From CAILZL01 sp963748005 (GTDB lineage: Bacteria; Pseudomonadota; Gammaproteobacteria; Steroidobacterales; Steroidobacteraceae): a stretch of DNA of 64,000 nt. Below, piece after piece: positions 35,607 to 43,977 of the stretch. The translations under genes and the position numbers were made by a program. Below the pieces are notes generated by a model. It was not told where the DNA came from, ran no database searches, and was given only the letters and a program-made list of their open reading frames with translations. Position 1 is the stretch's first letter. Each line of letters opens with the position of its first letter. Where the stretch lies: assembly GCA_963748005.1 (NCBI GenBank), contig CAVVHH010000002.1, positions 3,410,001 to 3,474,000 on the forward strand, read 5' to 3'.

Positions 35607-35651
35607 ATTCTTGCGACGATCTTTTGATCGTGCCGCTCTTGATTGAATTCG

Positions 35652-36257
35652 TTACTTCAGATCGTCCTTGATCCTGGCAAGGCCGATGAGTCCGCATTCT
35701 TCATCATGTCCCCCGGGCTCGGCGCCGCTGACACCAATGGCACCGATGATCTTGTCGCCAACCTTGAGCAACAGACCTCCGGAAAATGCCTGAAGATTAG
35801 CGTCTGCTTTGACTTTTGCGGCAACATCAGCGTCTTCCTGCGCTTTCTTCACCAGCTGCGATGTATCTGTCTGGAATGTGATGGCCGTGTACGCCTTGCG
35901 CACTGCGGAGTAACCGTGCCATGACTCACTGCGATCCGGTACGTAGATGAGTTTGGCGACACCTTCCGCATCAACCACTGCAACGCCCAACGGATACTGC
36001 TTGCATGCATCGGAAATGGCTTCAGCGGCCTTCAGTGCCACGGCCATTGGGGGCGCAGCCGTCAAGGGTTTTGCTGGTCGGGGAGCAGGAGCTGGCGAAG
36101 CGGGTGCCATCGTCGGTCGAGGCGCACCGGGAACGGCCATGATACCGCCCATCGGGCGGCCACGGTCGCCGGGAAGTGCCGGGACTTGAGCCAGGGCTAT
36201 AGCAACCGGCATGAACAATGCTGCGCTTGTCAGTGCAAAATAGATCCTGCGTTTCAT
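35652..36257 (-). CDS. Exported GlcG/HbpS-family protein with Pro/Ala-rich linker
   Basis: 201 residues. Signal peptide (VAIALAQ), a Pro/Ala/Gly-rich linker of about 45 residues (APASPAPAPRPAKP), then the DUF336 domain: AVALKAAEAISDACKQYP, GVAVVDAEGVAKLIYV, FSGGLLLKVGDKIIGAIGVSGAEPGGHDEECG. The C-terminal HDEECG resembles the LDESCAR of the paralogue at 7607-8134. Possible haem or small-molecule binding. Convergent with the PEBP gene, separated by a terminator. Confidence 0.87.
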   Translation of the reverse strand: MKRRIYFALTSAALFMPVAIALAQVPALPGDRGRPMGGIMAVPGAPRPTMAPASPAPAPRPAKPLTAAPPMAVALKAAEAISDACKQYPLGVAVVDAEGVAKLIYVPDRSESWHGYSAVRKAYTAITFQTDTSQLVKKAQEDADVAAKVKADANLQAFSGGLLLKVGDKIIGAIGVSGAEPGGHDEECGLIGLARIKDDLK

Positions 36258-36360
36258 CTGCGACCCTCGTTACTTGATTTGTTGTCGTGGCAATCATGGG
36301 TGGCCAAGCGAGCTATCGCCTATACGATCCTGACTCATTTGCCAGTGCGTGATCGATCAC

Positions 36361-36789
36361 CTAACGTGGCGTCGATACCCCGGCATAGGTCTGGCTGATG
36401 ATCTTGCCGTCCTTGATGACGAACGTATCACTTCCATATGCGAGCCGGATCTTTGGACCTGTAGCTTCCCAGAGAATGTACCCTATGTCGCGTTGCACCA
36501 CTGTCTTGTTCAGTTGCATGGTGGTCGCACTGCTCGGATATGCGGCGAAGGCCGCTACAAAATTGTCGCGAATCTCTTTCATGCCCTTGTAGGTGCGATT
36601 CGGTGTGACCAGTATGGATGCTTCCGTGTAATCGGCCATTACTCCTTCAAGATCGTTTCCCTGGAATGTTTTCCAGTGATGATCCAGCACTGATCTGGTC
36701 GTCTGCTCATCCGATTTAGTCGAACGTTCTGTTGATGCACAACTTGCGGACAGCAGCGCTGCAAGAAAAATCAAGAACGGGTATCTCAC
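36361..36789 (-). CDS. SnoaL/NTF2-like lipoprotein
   Basis: 142 residues. Lipoprotein signal with Cys17 (LLSASCAS). The rest is a small cone-shaped SnoaL/NTF2-like domain: VLDHHWKTFQGNDLEGVMADYTEASILVTP, YKGMKEIRDNFVAAFAAYP and GSDTFVIKDGKIISQ. Such domains act as binding pockets or simple isomerases; no catalytic residue can be named. It is the middle of three (-) genes between 35652 and 37850. Confidence 0.82.
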   Translation of the reverse strand: MRYPFLIFLAALLSASCASTERSTKSDEQTTRSVLDHHWKTFQGNDLEGVMADYTEASILVTPNRTYKGMKEIRDNFVAAFAAYPSSATTMQLNKTVVQRDIGYILWEATGPKIRLAYGSDTFVIKDGKIISQTYAGVSTPR

Positions 36790-36920
36790 AAAGTTTACCT
36801 CTCGTTGTCATGGCAACATGCATCATGTTCTGGTCTGCCAGAACATTCACGCTGCCTCGTAGACTCTGCTGCGCGCGTGCCTCGCCCAGTTGCGTCGCTG
36901 TCCAAGCGCGCGTGCCGCAA

Positions 36921-37850
36921 CTACATACTCTTTAGCAGCTTCTGGAAGCGCGCCAGTGACTGTATGCGTGCCTCGACATTGGCCGGGTTCGAATTGCCGG
37001 GCTCTTCGCCGAGACGCACGAACATATGGTCCGCGCCAGGATAGGTCACGGCCTCGTACTTCTTGCCGGCTGCGGCCATCGCCGCCTTGGTGGCTTCGAT
37101 GGTTTTCTGGACTCGCGTGTCCGTCTCACCATAGAAGCCATACACCGGCGCCGTGATTCCGGCGAGCGCCGCTGCAGGTGGCGACCAGTCATAAAAGATG
37201 AATGCCGCACTCAGATCCTTGCGTTGCGTTGCAAACCAGAAAGCCCGGCCACCACCCCAGGCAAAACCCGCCACAGCGAGTTTGCCATTGAACTGCGGCA
37301 GCTTCTTCCCGTAGTCAGCCCATGCATTCAGATCACCGGTCATGGATTCTTCATGCTTGGGCAACTGACTGTGCGCCATGAAGATACTCTTTAGATCGGG
37401 GAAAGAACTGCGGCCACCGCCGCCGGGACCATATCCGGACAGAAAATCGGGCACGATCACGAGATAGCCCATCGCGGCGATCTGGTCAGCCATGTCGCGT
37501 GCCCAGTTGCCCACTCCCTGGTCTTCAGGCGCCAGCAACACCACGGGTACTTTGTCCTTGGTATCTGGATACACCACAAATGCTTGCAGATTTCGGGTTC
37601 CGGGAATCATGACCATCTCATGACGACGATGAGATAGTTCAAGCCTATGCGCCCGCCAGGCATCGGAGCCAAGCGGAGCTTCGGCAGCAACAATCACGTC
37701 TGTCCTGTCCCATTCCCGCAGCTGCAGCGGTCTTGCAGCATCGGACTCCTGGGAAAAGGCAGATGACGCGCCAAGACTGAGTAGTAAGCCAGCCAGAAAA
37801 AAGCCGACCCGAGCTCGACGCAAATCAAGACATGGACCATTTGAGTTCAT
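36921..37850 (-). CDS. Exported dienelactone-hydrolase-like protein lacking the catalytic Cys
   Basis: 309 residues with a signal peptide (LSLGASSAFSQ). Dienelactone hydrolase family by DKVPVVLLAPEDQGVGNWARDMADQIAAMGYLVIVPDFLSG, GKLAVAGFAWGGGRAFWFA, APVYGFYGETDTRV and YPGADHMFV. The nucleophile segment is normally GFCWGG; here it is GFAWGG, so the Cys is Ala197 (codon 37260-37262). The Asp (GETD) and His (GADH) of the triad are kept. It is therefore probably inactive as a lactone hydrolase. ATG 37850 was chosen because it begins the signal peptide. Confidence 0.86.
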   Translation of the reverse strand: MNSNGPCLDLRRARVGFFLAGLLLSLGASSAFSQESDAARPLQLREWDRTDVIVAAEAPLGSDAWRAHRLELSHRRHEMVMIPGTRNLQAFVVYPDTKDKVPVVLLAPEDQGVGNWARDMADQIAAMGYLVIVPDFLSGYGPGGGGRSSFPDLKSIFMAHSQLPKHEESMTGDLNAWADYGKKLPQFNGKLAVAGFAWGGGRAFWFATQRKDLSAAFIFYDWSPPAAALAGITAPVYGFYGETDTRVQKTIEATKAAMAAAGKKYEAVTYPGADHMFVRLGEEPGNSNPANVEARIQSLARFQKLLKSM

Positions 37851-38040
37851 TACCTCTGCTCCTTCACTTCTGAAAACAAAAACCACAATTAACGTACATC
37901 CAATAGTCGATGTCTTTCACTGTCGCGCGCGCAGCTGACCAGTTCAGTTTGTACTCGTGAAAACTTTGCCGCTAACTCCGTATTTGACTCAACCCGGATT
38001 CTAGCTCTGAAATGCACGGTATTGTTGTGGCGGCGCTTTA

Positions 38041-38217
38041 GCCACCGGCGTTAGCGGGTTTTTGCCCGGCACCTGGGGCAGAAGATTATCCACCACCAAC
38101 TGGTTCATGGCAGCACGTGTGTGCCCAAATCGAACCGACGTGCGGAAACAGCACCACGTTGTCCATTTCCATCAGATCTTCGGGAAGGTGCGGCTGATTG
38201 GCAAATACCTCCAGCAC
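38041..38217 (-). pseudogene. Relic of a D-2-hydroxyacid dehydrogenase, C-terminal end
   Basis: On the minus strand this reads LEVFANQPHLPEDLMEMDNV and VLFPHVGSI, then after a one-base frame change MNQLVVDNLLPQVPGKNPLT. These match the end of NAD-dependent D-2-hydroxyacid dehydrogenases and the second relic at 47922-48900 (LDVFANEPNVPRELPEMENV; MDQLVVDNLL). Only the last 60 or so codons survive. It lies in the 489-base gap between the dienelactone-hydrolase-like gene and the STN receptor. Confidence 0.78.
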
Positions 38218-38339
38218 ATGGGCATCGTGGGCACGCTCATGAACCGTGAATAGTTTGTAGCCGACGTCGGTTTATCCCCTGATTAATCGCTTCGGCTACG
38301 CCGCCCGGCAGGCGGCGTAGGCGTCTGGTTGTAGACCCG

Positions 38340-41300
38340 TCAGAGACGCAGACGAACGCCCAGGGTGTAGTAACGACCAACGAAGTCATCGGTACGTACG
38401 TAGGCGCCAAACAAGCCCGGGTTGTTTGTCGAGGAGGTCCAGGCGGGCGGCTGATTGTTGAACAGGTTTTGGATATTGAAATAGATATCCATCTGCATAT
38501 GTTTCACGTCCGCGGAATACGTCATGTTTAGATTGGTCCAGGAAAAAGTAGGGACCTTCGGTTCAGCATAGAACAGCGCCGGATCTGCGTTCCATGTTAC
38601 TCCGCTGCGCCAACGTTCCGAGAGGCCTACCCGGAACCGGTCAGTCAGCGAGTAGTCGAGGAAGGCGGTTAAACGCCACTCGGGCGTGGTGGCAGAACCG
38701 GCCTCGTCAATATCACTCAATGCCGGAATGACGGTGCGCAATTCCGGCTGCCATGTGGCAAGTACCCGCAACGAAAATGGCCGCTGAAACATGTGTGTCG
38801 CGTAGTTGGTTTCGATGTCCAGGCCGTGAGAGGTAATCGACGCCGCGTTGATATTCCTGTTGTAGAAATACGTCGCGTTGTTCGCTGTGCTCGTGTCTGT
38901 CATCGGGAATGGGCGAACAATCAGCTCGCAGTAGGGGGAGGAACCTCCGCTGGCATTACACTGGCGCTGTACCGTTGTATTGGTCCCATTCACTATCGTA
39001 AGCGCGTCCGTGATTTCTATGTCGTAGGCATCCACCGAAAGGCTGAGGCCGGGTAACCAGTTTGGTATGTAGATGATGCCTGCGGTCAGGGTATCGCCTA
39101 CCTCTGGTTTGAGGTTCGGATTGCCGCCAGTCTGGGTGGGCACACTGAACAGTTGTGCACCAGTGAGCTCGTCTCTGACGTTGGTACGTGCGACGCTGGC
39201 AGGCGAGTATAAATTGTTCAAGTTTGGTGCTCTGAAATCGCGTGAGCGGGTGGCGCGAAACCGCCACTCATCATTCAAATGCCAATCCAAGCCAATCTTC
39301 CAGGTCGGGGCGCTCCCGATTTCGCTATAACTCGCGTACCGGCCTGCGAGATTTACGTTCAGACTCTGGGCCAGTGGTGCATCCTTGAGTAGCGGCAAAT
39401 CCGCTTCCAGCGCAGCTTCGCTTACCGTCTGCATGACCGGTGTGGAGCTTCTGAACGTCACCCGATGCAAAGCGGTGGTCGCTGTGCAGTTCATGGTGTT
39501 GGGCAGCAGAGCGCAATTGGCCAGGTCTTCTGGCTTCGAATCACTGTCGGTCCGGTAGTAAGCCTGGCGCCACTCGCCTGACACGGCAATGTTCACCGGA
39601 CCTGCCCAGGTACTGAAGGGCGCTCCAGTGATTGACGCGTTGACTTCGTCCTGCGATTGAGTCGTCGATGCCACGCTGTGGTCGGTATAGTAGTCGAGTG
39701 CCTCGGGCGATGCTGCCGTAGGACCGAAGAGGTTCAGCGGCGCGCAGCCAGGGAACGCCGCTGGATTCGTCAGCGTCACTCTGCAGACGATTTGCCCATT
39801 GGCGGGGTTGCGGACTGCATCGAGCGCCGCTGCCTGTTTTAAAAAGTTTGGATTGTGCAGAATGTTCCATGTCGGTTGTGAATACCCATGGGAATAACTC
39901 GCGTCCCATGTGTAGTTGCCGAGTCTGCCATTCAGGCCGCTGATAAGTTGATAACTCTCCATTTCCCAAATATTGGTATGCGCTTCCTTCTGCTGCGGGA
40001 TCTGGCTCAGGGTGAAGGTCGTTACGGACTGCATGGCCGCCTGATAATTCGCCGGCAGGAAGGCGTTGGTCGTGCTCAGCGTGACGTTGTCAAATGGCAG
40101 GCTGTAGTTGTTAAATTTATTGCGGTACTTCGCACCCAGGGACTGGAAGTAGAAGTGAGTGGTGTCGGTCAGGTCATAGTCAAACCGGACAAGGGCGCGG
40201 TTCGAACGCAGCGCTCCCTTTAGAGAGGAATTGAAGTTGTAGGCACCGTCCCCGCCGACCTGAAAGCCGTTCGTGCCGGTTGCTGCTCCATTCTGGAATG
40301 AAGACAGGACGCCATTGGTGGTGAAGTTCTGTCCCGCCAGCGGACCGCTGCGGATCAGACCGCCGAAGCTCGATGTTGAAATGTGGACATTGGAATACAG
40401 CTTGTAAGGATTGGCAGCCGTGCCGGGCGGGGCGGTGCTGCCGACGTTGGCGCCTGCAAGCATGTAATTGTTGCCAACGTCGCGGCTAAACATGTCGAAG
40501 ATGCCTTCATCATCGTAGTACTCGTAGCTACCCTCGATATGGCCACGCCCGCTGAGCACGTTGCTCCCGAGGGCAATGCCGATACTGTTGATGGCACCGT
40601 CTCCTAATTCGGAGATGCCAGACTGTGCCTTGAACTTCATTCCGTTGAACTTCTTGTCCGTTACAAAGTTGACGACACCGCTGATCGCGTCGGAGCCGTA
40701 AACTGCCGATGCCCCGCCGGTAACAACATCGACACGCTGCAACAACATCTCGGGAATCATGTCGAGAGTTACTACACCAGTGTCGGTCGTGGGCTGCAGT
40801 CGACTGCCATCGACCAGTACGAGCGTGCGGTTCAGCCCGAGGTTGCGGATGTTTACCGCATTCGCAGACCCGTTTGGTCCGGCAGCCTGTGCACCACCCG
40901 TGCCGGTAGTCTGACCGAGCGATCCCTGGAAAACGGGAATATTTTGCAAGGCTGCCGCTACGGTGGTGGGCTGTGTTTCGAGCAGTTTCTCGGTACTGAT
41001 GACTGTCAGCGGGGTGGGGCTGTTGTTGCCATTGCTGATGACACGCGAACCGGTGACAACGACCTCCTGCAGTACGTCCGCGGCCTTGCCGTCGTTGCTC
41101 TGCGCGCGCGCCATGGGACTCAACGCAAGTGCGCCGGTTCCAGCCAGCAGCGCAGCCACGAATGCGTCGGATTTCATACTTCCCCCCGGGCCGGATGGGC
41201 TCGCTGGTTTTGTTGGTTTGTTCTGCATGTCTGTCTCCGTAATAGATTGCGGCGGCTCCTGCGTGGTGGCAGGAGCGCATTGGGTTGACGAACGCAGACA

Positions 41301-41621
41301 GATCTTTATGGTGTTCGGGTGGATCTCGCGAAACGTCAACAGGGTGTCGTACAGCAACTGTTCGAGAGCCGCTTTGGTTGTGAAGCGACCATGCAGCGGC
41401 GGAGCCTCCTGCCCCTCGGTTATGGATGAGAAAAAAATGACATGTACGCCCGATTGCCTGGCGAACTCCTGAAGCGCGTGCGCCAAGGGTTGGCGCTCGA
41501 TCTGCAGGTCGTACTCGCGACGCTCCGCGTCCGTGTCCGCAGCCGAAGCAATTACGTACGGATGCAACGATGCAACCACGCAGGCTACGGTCCCGGCCAG
41601 ACATCTGGTTCGTCGCGCCAT
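38340..41621 (-). CDS. STN-containing TonB-dependent receptor of a sigma-factor signalling system
   Basis: 1093 residues. An N-terminal signal peptide is followed by an STN domain (EYDLQIERQPLAHALQEF ... GVHVIFFSS; about residues 40-100), the part that signals to an anti-sigma factor. After it comes a second signal-peptide-like stretch starting at Met149 (FVAALLAGTGALALSPMARAQ), then TonB box and plug (LQEVVVTGSRV; QRVDVVTGGASAVYGSDA) and a barrel ending YYTLGVRLRL. The ATG at 41177 for Met149 is preceded by GGGGGGAAGT, a strong internal ribosome-binding site. ATG 41621 follows AAGGGG. It lies downstream of the anti-sigma and sigma genes, with its own promoter-like motif at 41693-41728. Confidence 0.93.
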   Translation of the reverse strand: MARRTRCLAGTVACVVASLHPYVIASAADTDAERREYDLQIERQPLAHALQEFARQSGVHVIFFSSITEGQEAPPLHGRFTTKAALEQLLYDTLLTFREIHPNTIKICLRSSTQCAPATTQEPPQSITETDMQNKPTKPASPSGPGGSMKSDAFVAALLAGTGALALSPMARAQSNDGKAADVLQEVVVTGSRVISNGNNSPTPLTVISTEKLLETQPTTVAAALQNIPVFQGSLGQTTGTGGAQAAGPNGSANAVNIRNLGLNRTLVLVDGSRLQPTTDTGVVTLDMIPEMLLQRVDVVTGGASAVYGSDAISGVVNFVTDKKFNGMKFKAQSGISELGDGAINSIGIALGSNVLSGRGHIEGSYEYYDDEGIFDMFSRDVGNNYMLAGANVGSTAPPGTAANPYKLYSNVHISTSSFGGLIRSGPLAGQNFTTNGVLSSFQNGAATGTNGFQVGGDGAYNFNSSLKGALRSNRALVRFDYDLTDTTHFYFQSLGAKYRNKFNNYSLPFDNVTLSTTNAFLPANYQAAMQSVTTFTLSQIPQQKEAHTNIWEMESYQLISGLNGRLGNYTWDASYSHGYSQPTWNILHNPNFLKQAAALDAVRNPANGQIVCRVTLTNPAAFPGCAPLNLFGPTAASPEALDYYTDHSVASTTQSQDEVNASITGAPFSTWAGPVNIAVSGEWRQAYYRTDSDSKPEDLANCALLPNTMNCTATTALHRVTFRSSTPVMQTVSEAALEADLPLLKDAPLAQSLNVNLAGRYASYSEIGSAPTWKIGLDWHLNDEWRFRATRSRDFRAPNLNNLYSPASVARTNVRDELTGAQLFSVPTQTGGNPNLKPEVGDTLTAGIIYIPNWLPGLSLSVDAYDIEITDALTIVNGTNTTVQRQCNASGGSSPYCELIVRPFPMTDTSTANNATYFYNRNINAASITSHGLDIETNYATHMFQRPFSLRVLATWQPELRTVIPALSDIDEAGSATTPEWRLTAFLDYSLTDRFRVGLSERWRSGVTWNADPALFYAEPKVPTFSWTNLNMTYSADVKHMQMDIYFNIQNLFNNQPPAWTSSTNNPGLFGAYVRTDDFVGRYYTLGVRLRL

Positions 41622-41692
41622 GTTTCCCCTTGTCGCATTCACGTCATTTTTTCATTGTCGCCAGCACTGGCTCGACTTTCAGCTCGACATTG

Positions 41693-41728
41693 ATGTAGAG
41701 CGCTATTGCAGAACTTTGGGCCCCTCTC
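41693..41728 (-). promoter_or_regulatory. Candidate ECF-sigma promoter before the STN receptor
   Basis: On the minus strand: GAGAGGGGCCCAAAGTTCT, nine bases, CTCTACAT. The same two blocks with the same spacing occur before the sigma gene (43353-43388) and before the facing operon (43489-43519), although the nine bases between differ here. It overlaps the last codons of the anti-sigma gene and ends 71 bases before the receptor ATG. Confidence 0.65.
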
Positions 41729-42815
41729 CATTGCGCTCGTTTTCCTCAATGGTAACGACGTAGTTACCTTCTGTCGTGGTTTCGACCCGCACACCGGGAA
41801 TCTGGGAGATAAACACCAGGAACGGATAGGAATCATTTGCCTGGAACACTCCAGTAATTTCGCGTTCATTCAAAGCCGGGGAGCGAATCAGAATCTGGCG
41901 ACGGTTGTAGCGATTGAACTCCTCAGCCACTGCCGCCAGTGACTGGTTCTCGAATACCAGCTGACGCTGTGTCCATGCTGTCAAAGGCGCAAGATCCGGA
42001 ATCTGTTCGGGTGCTCCCATCTCTTCATTGGTCAGCACGATCCGTTGCGCAGCGGTCACGATCCTGGCAGCAGAGTCATCGCTGTGCGTCGTGCGATCCG
42101 ATGCGGATGGGATCTCAGACATCACCTTCACTGTGCCCTCCACGACCGAGACGGTGGTCTGTCGAGCACGTCGGTCCACGTTAAATTTGGTTCCAACAGC
42201 CCGCACAATCACGTCGCCTACGATCACATCGAATGGTCGTTGTACGTTGTGCATCACTTCAAACAGGGCTTCGCCCCTAATGAGCCGGATCAGACGTCGC
42301 TCGCGGCTGTAGTCGACTTCAATCTCTGATGAGGTGTTGATTGTGACGAGGGAGCCGTCCTCCAGGACAACCGATCGCTGTTCGCCCACTGCTGTTTGAT
42401 AGCTTTTGACGCCCGCACCAAGCCACAGGCCCAACATCACCACGAGCAAAACGGTAAAAACTGTACTCACCAACACCCGAGCACTCCTAAAGAAACAGCT
42501 CTCAGGACTGCTTGCAGCCGTACGGAAAATCCGGTGATGCAGCGGAATGACCTGCGCAGATGACGCATGTGCCTGTCTGATTAGTTCGTCGGCAGGCGTA
42601 TCCAGCCACTGCACGGCAGGTGACCTCAGCGCGGAAGAAACAATGTTCATCCACAGAAATGCCTCGACGCGCTCCGGCGAACGACTAACCCATTTGGCAA
42701 ACCCCTCCCGATCGGCATTGGTGCAGCTATTCTCATGCAGAACGATCCACCAGTACGCTGCCTCTTCCAAGAGCGAACCGGTAACCGCGCCGCTGTTGGG
42801 ATTATCCGAGCTCAT
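41703..42815 (-). CDS. FecR-family anti-sigma factor / transmembrane signal transducer
   Basis: 370 residues. N-terminal cytosolic DUF4880-like part (LLEEAAYWWIVLHENSCTNADREGFAKWV), one membrane helix (VFTVLLVVMLGLWLGAG, about residue 120), then the periplasmic FecR domain (QRSVVLEDGSLVTINTSSEIEVDY, RGEALFEVMHNVQRPFDVIVGDVIVRAVGTKFNVD, SVVEGTVKV) and a C-terminal STN-like tail (LVFENQSLAAVAEEFNRYNRRQI) that contacts the receptor. It overlaps the sigma gene by four bases (ATGA). Expected job: hold the sigma factor inactive until the loaded receptor signals. Confidence 0.93.
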   Translation of the reverse strand: MSSDNPNSGAVTGSLLEEAAYWWIVLHENSCTNADREGFAKWVSRSPERVEAFLWMNIVSSALRSPAVQWLDTPADELIRQAHASSAQVIPLHHRIFRTAASSPESCFFRSARVLVSTVFTVLLVVMLGLWLGAGVKSYQTAVGEQRSVVLEDGSLVTINTSSEIEVDYSRERRLIRLIRGEALFEVMHNVQRPFDVIVGDVIVRAVGTKFNVDRRARQTTVSVVEGTVKVMSEIPSASDRTTHSDDSAARIVTAAQRIVLTNEEMGAPEQIPDLAPLTAWTQRQLVFENQSLAAVAEEFNRYNRRQILIRSPALNEREITGVFQANDSYPFLVFISQIPGVRVETTTEGNYVVTIEENERNGEGPKVLQ

Positions 42816-43303
42816 CGTACTTGCTCCACGTCAAGAACACGACGTAGAAGGGCGTACCCACGCGCAAGCTGCCGCTTAACCTGACGTTCCGTGAGCGCGA
42901 GATCCTTCGCAATATCTTTGCAACTGCGGTCATCGCGCAGCCTCAGCAGTAGTATTGCGCGCATTACAGGCGACGCACTGGTCAATACCTCATCTATGCG
43001 GCGCTGGGAAATTCGCGCATCGGTTTCCATTTCAAGAGTGTGATGTTCAACTGGAAGGTCGCTTTCTAAAGGAACTGCCTCGACTTGTTGCCGCCGCCAT
43101 TCGGCCAGCACATGATTCGCGACGCTTATCAGATAGGCTTCAGGATTGCGCACCTCTTCAAGATCGGGGGCACGCAACAGGCGGAGGTACGTCTCCTGTG
43201 CCAGGTCCTCGACGTCCGGGCCACGGGCACGACTGCCCAGGAATCGCAACAGGTTGCGATTCCAGCGTTTGCGCCAGCTCATCAGCAGGGGACCATTGGA
43301 CAT
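42812..43303 (-). CDS. ECF RNA polymerase sigma factor (FecI-like)
   Basis: 163 residues with sigma region 2 (FLGSRARGPDVEDLAQETYLRLLRAPDLEEVRNPEAYLISVANHVLAEWRR, including the core-binding DxEDLxQE element) and region 4 (AILLLRLRDDRSCKDIAKDLALTERQVKRQLARGYALLR, a helix-turn-helix). No extracytoplasmic domain. It is coupled to the anti-sigma gene and is preceded by a promoter-like motif shared with the receptor and the facing operon, which implies autoregulation. ATG 43282 is an alternative start. Confidence 0.93.
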   Translation of the reverse strand: MSNGPLLMSWRKRWNRNLLRFLGSRARGPDVEDLAQETYLRLLRAPDLEEVRNPEAYLISVANHVLAEWRRQQVEAVPLESDLPVEHHTLEMETDARISQRRIDEVLTSASPVMRAILLLRLRDDRSCKDIAKDLALTERQVKRQLARGYALLRRVLDVEQVR

Positions 43304-43352
43304 CCGGGTTCTTCCGCAGTTGCGCGTGGACTAGTAGTCAGGTGTCATGCCT

Positions 43353-43388
43353 ATGTAGAGTGATCGCGAAGAACTTTGGCCCCCTCTC
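43353..43388 (-). promoter_or_regulatory. Candidate ECF-sigma promoter before the sigma/anti-sigma genes
   Basis: Minus strand: GAGAGGGGGCCAAAGTTCT, nine bases, CTCTACAT, ending 49 bases before the sigma ATG. 31 bases of it form a perfect inverted repeat with 43489-43519. Confidence 0.65.
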
Positions 43389-43488
43389 TAGGAGAAGTCA
43401 GCCAAACGGTTGGGGGTGGGACGAAGCTGACTGCGGGCGGCGCTGATCCGGTTTCCCGATTTAAGTCGTTGTGGCGTATCGGGTAGGT

Positions 43489-43519
43489 GGGGGCCAAAGT
43501 TCTTCGCGATCACTCTACA
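43489..43519 (+). promoter_or_regulatory. Candidate ECF-sigma promoter before the DUF6152-tannase operon
   Basis: Plus strand: GGGGGCCAAAGTTCT, nine bases, CTCTACA, ending 56 bases before the ATG at 43576. All 31 bases are the exact reverse complement of 43354-43384, so the two promoters point away from each other across 104 bases. Confidence 0.65.
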
Positions 43520-43575
43520 GAGGCAATACAAACTTGTTCTGATTGAGGCCGTGGTACGGCTAGGCGGGGATAATC

Positions 43576-43977
43576 ATGAAGCTCAGCAAATGGGTTGGTT
43601 TTGGGGTGGTTTCTGCGGTCTTATCCGTGTCGGCCGCACTGGCGCATCACTCCAACACCATGTTCGACGACACCAAGGAAGTCGAAGTCGCGGGTACGGT
43701 GCACGAATTCCAGTGGACCAATCCGCATATCTTCATTGAGCTGATGGTGGACGGTCCGAACGGCCCCTACAAGTACATCATTGAAGGCCCCACGCCGGGC
43801 GTGCTCAAAGGCCATGGCTGGAAGTTCAACTCGCTCAAGCCGGGCGACAAGGTAGTCGCGAAGGTTCGCCCGCTCAGAGAGGGCCGGACCGGGGGTTACC
43901 TGACCTTCCTGTCGAAGGATGGAGTTCCAATCGGCGATGGTGGAACTTCCTCGGCCACGATTCAGGGCTACAAATGA
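43576..43977 (+). CDS. Secreted DUF6152-type protein
   Basis: 133 residues, signal peptide ending AALA, then HHSNTMFDDTKEVEVAGTVHEFQWTNPHIFIEL and a small beta-barrel-like domain with LKPGDKVVAKVRPLREG. The HHS start of the mature protein and the WTNPH block mark the DUF6152 family, whose function is unknown; the N-terminal His pair suggests metal binding (inference). Its stop overlaps the next start (ATGA at 43974). A paralogue lies at 56559-56948. First gene behind the candidate sigma promoter. Confidence 0.88.
   Translation: MKLSKWVGFGVVSAVLSVSAALAHHSNTMFDDTKEVEVAGTVHEFQWTNPHIFIELMVDGPNGPYKYIIEGPTPGVLKGHGWKFNSLKPGDKVVAKVRPLREGRTGGYLTFLSKDGVPIGDGGTSSATIQGYK

Noticed and set aside
43354..43519. 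Reading the 166-base inverted-repeat block simply as a MITE
   Set aside because: A third copy of the two-block motif with a different nine-base spacer stands before the STN receptor, and all three precede gene starts at promoter distance. A promoter explains this better, although a mobile origin of the second copy remains possible and is listed as a finding.
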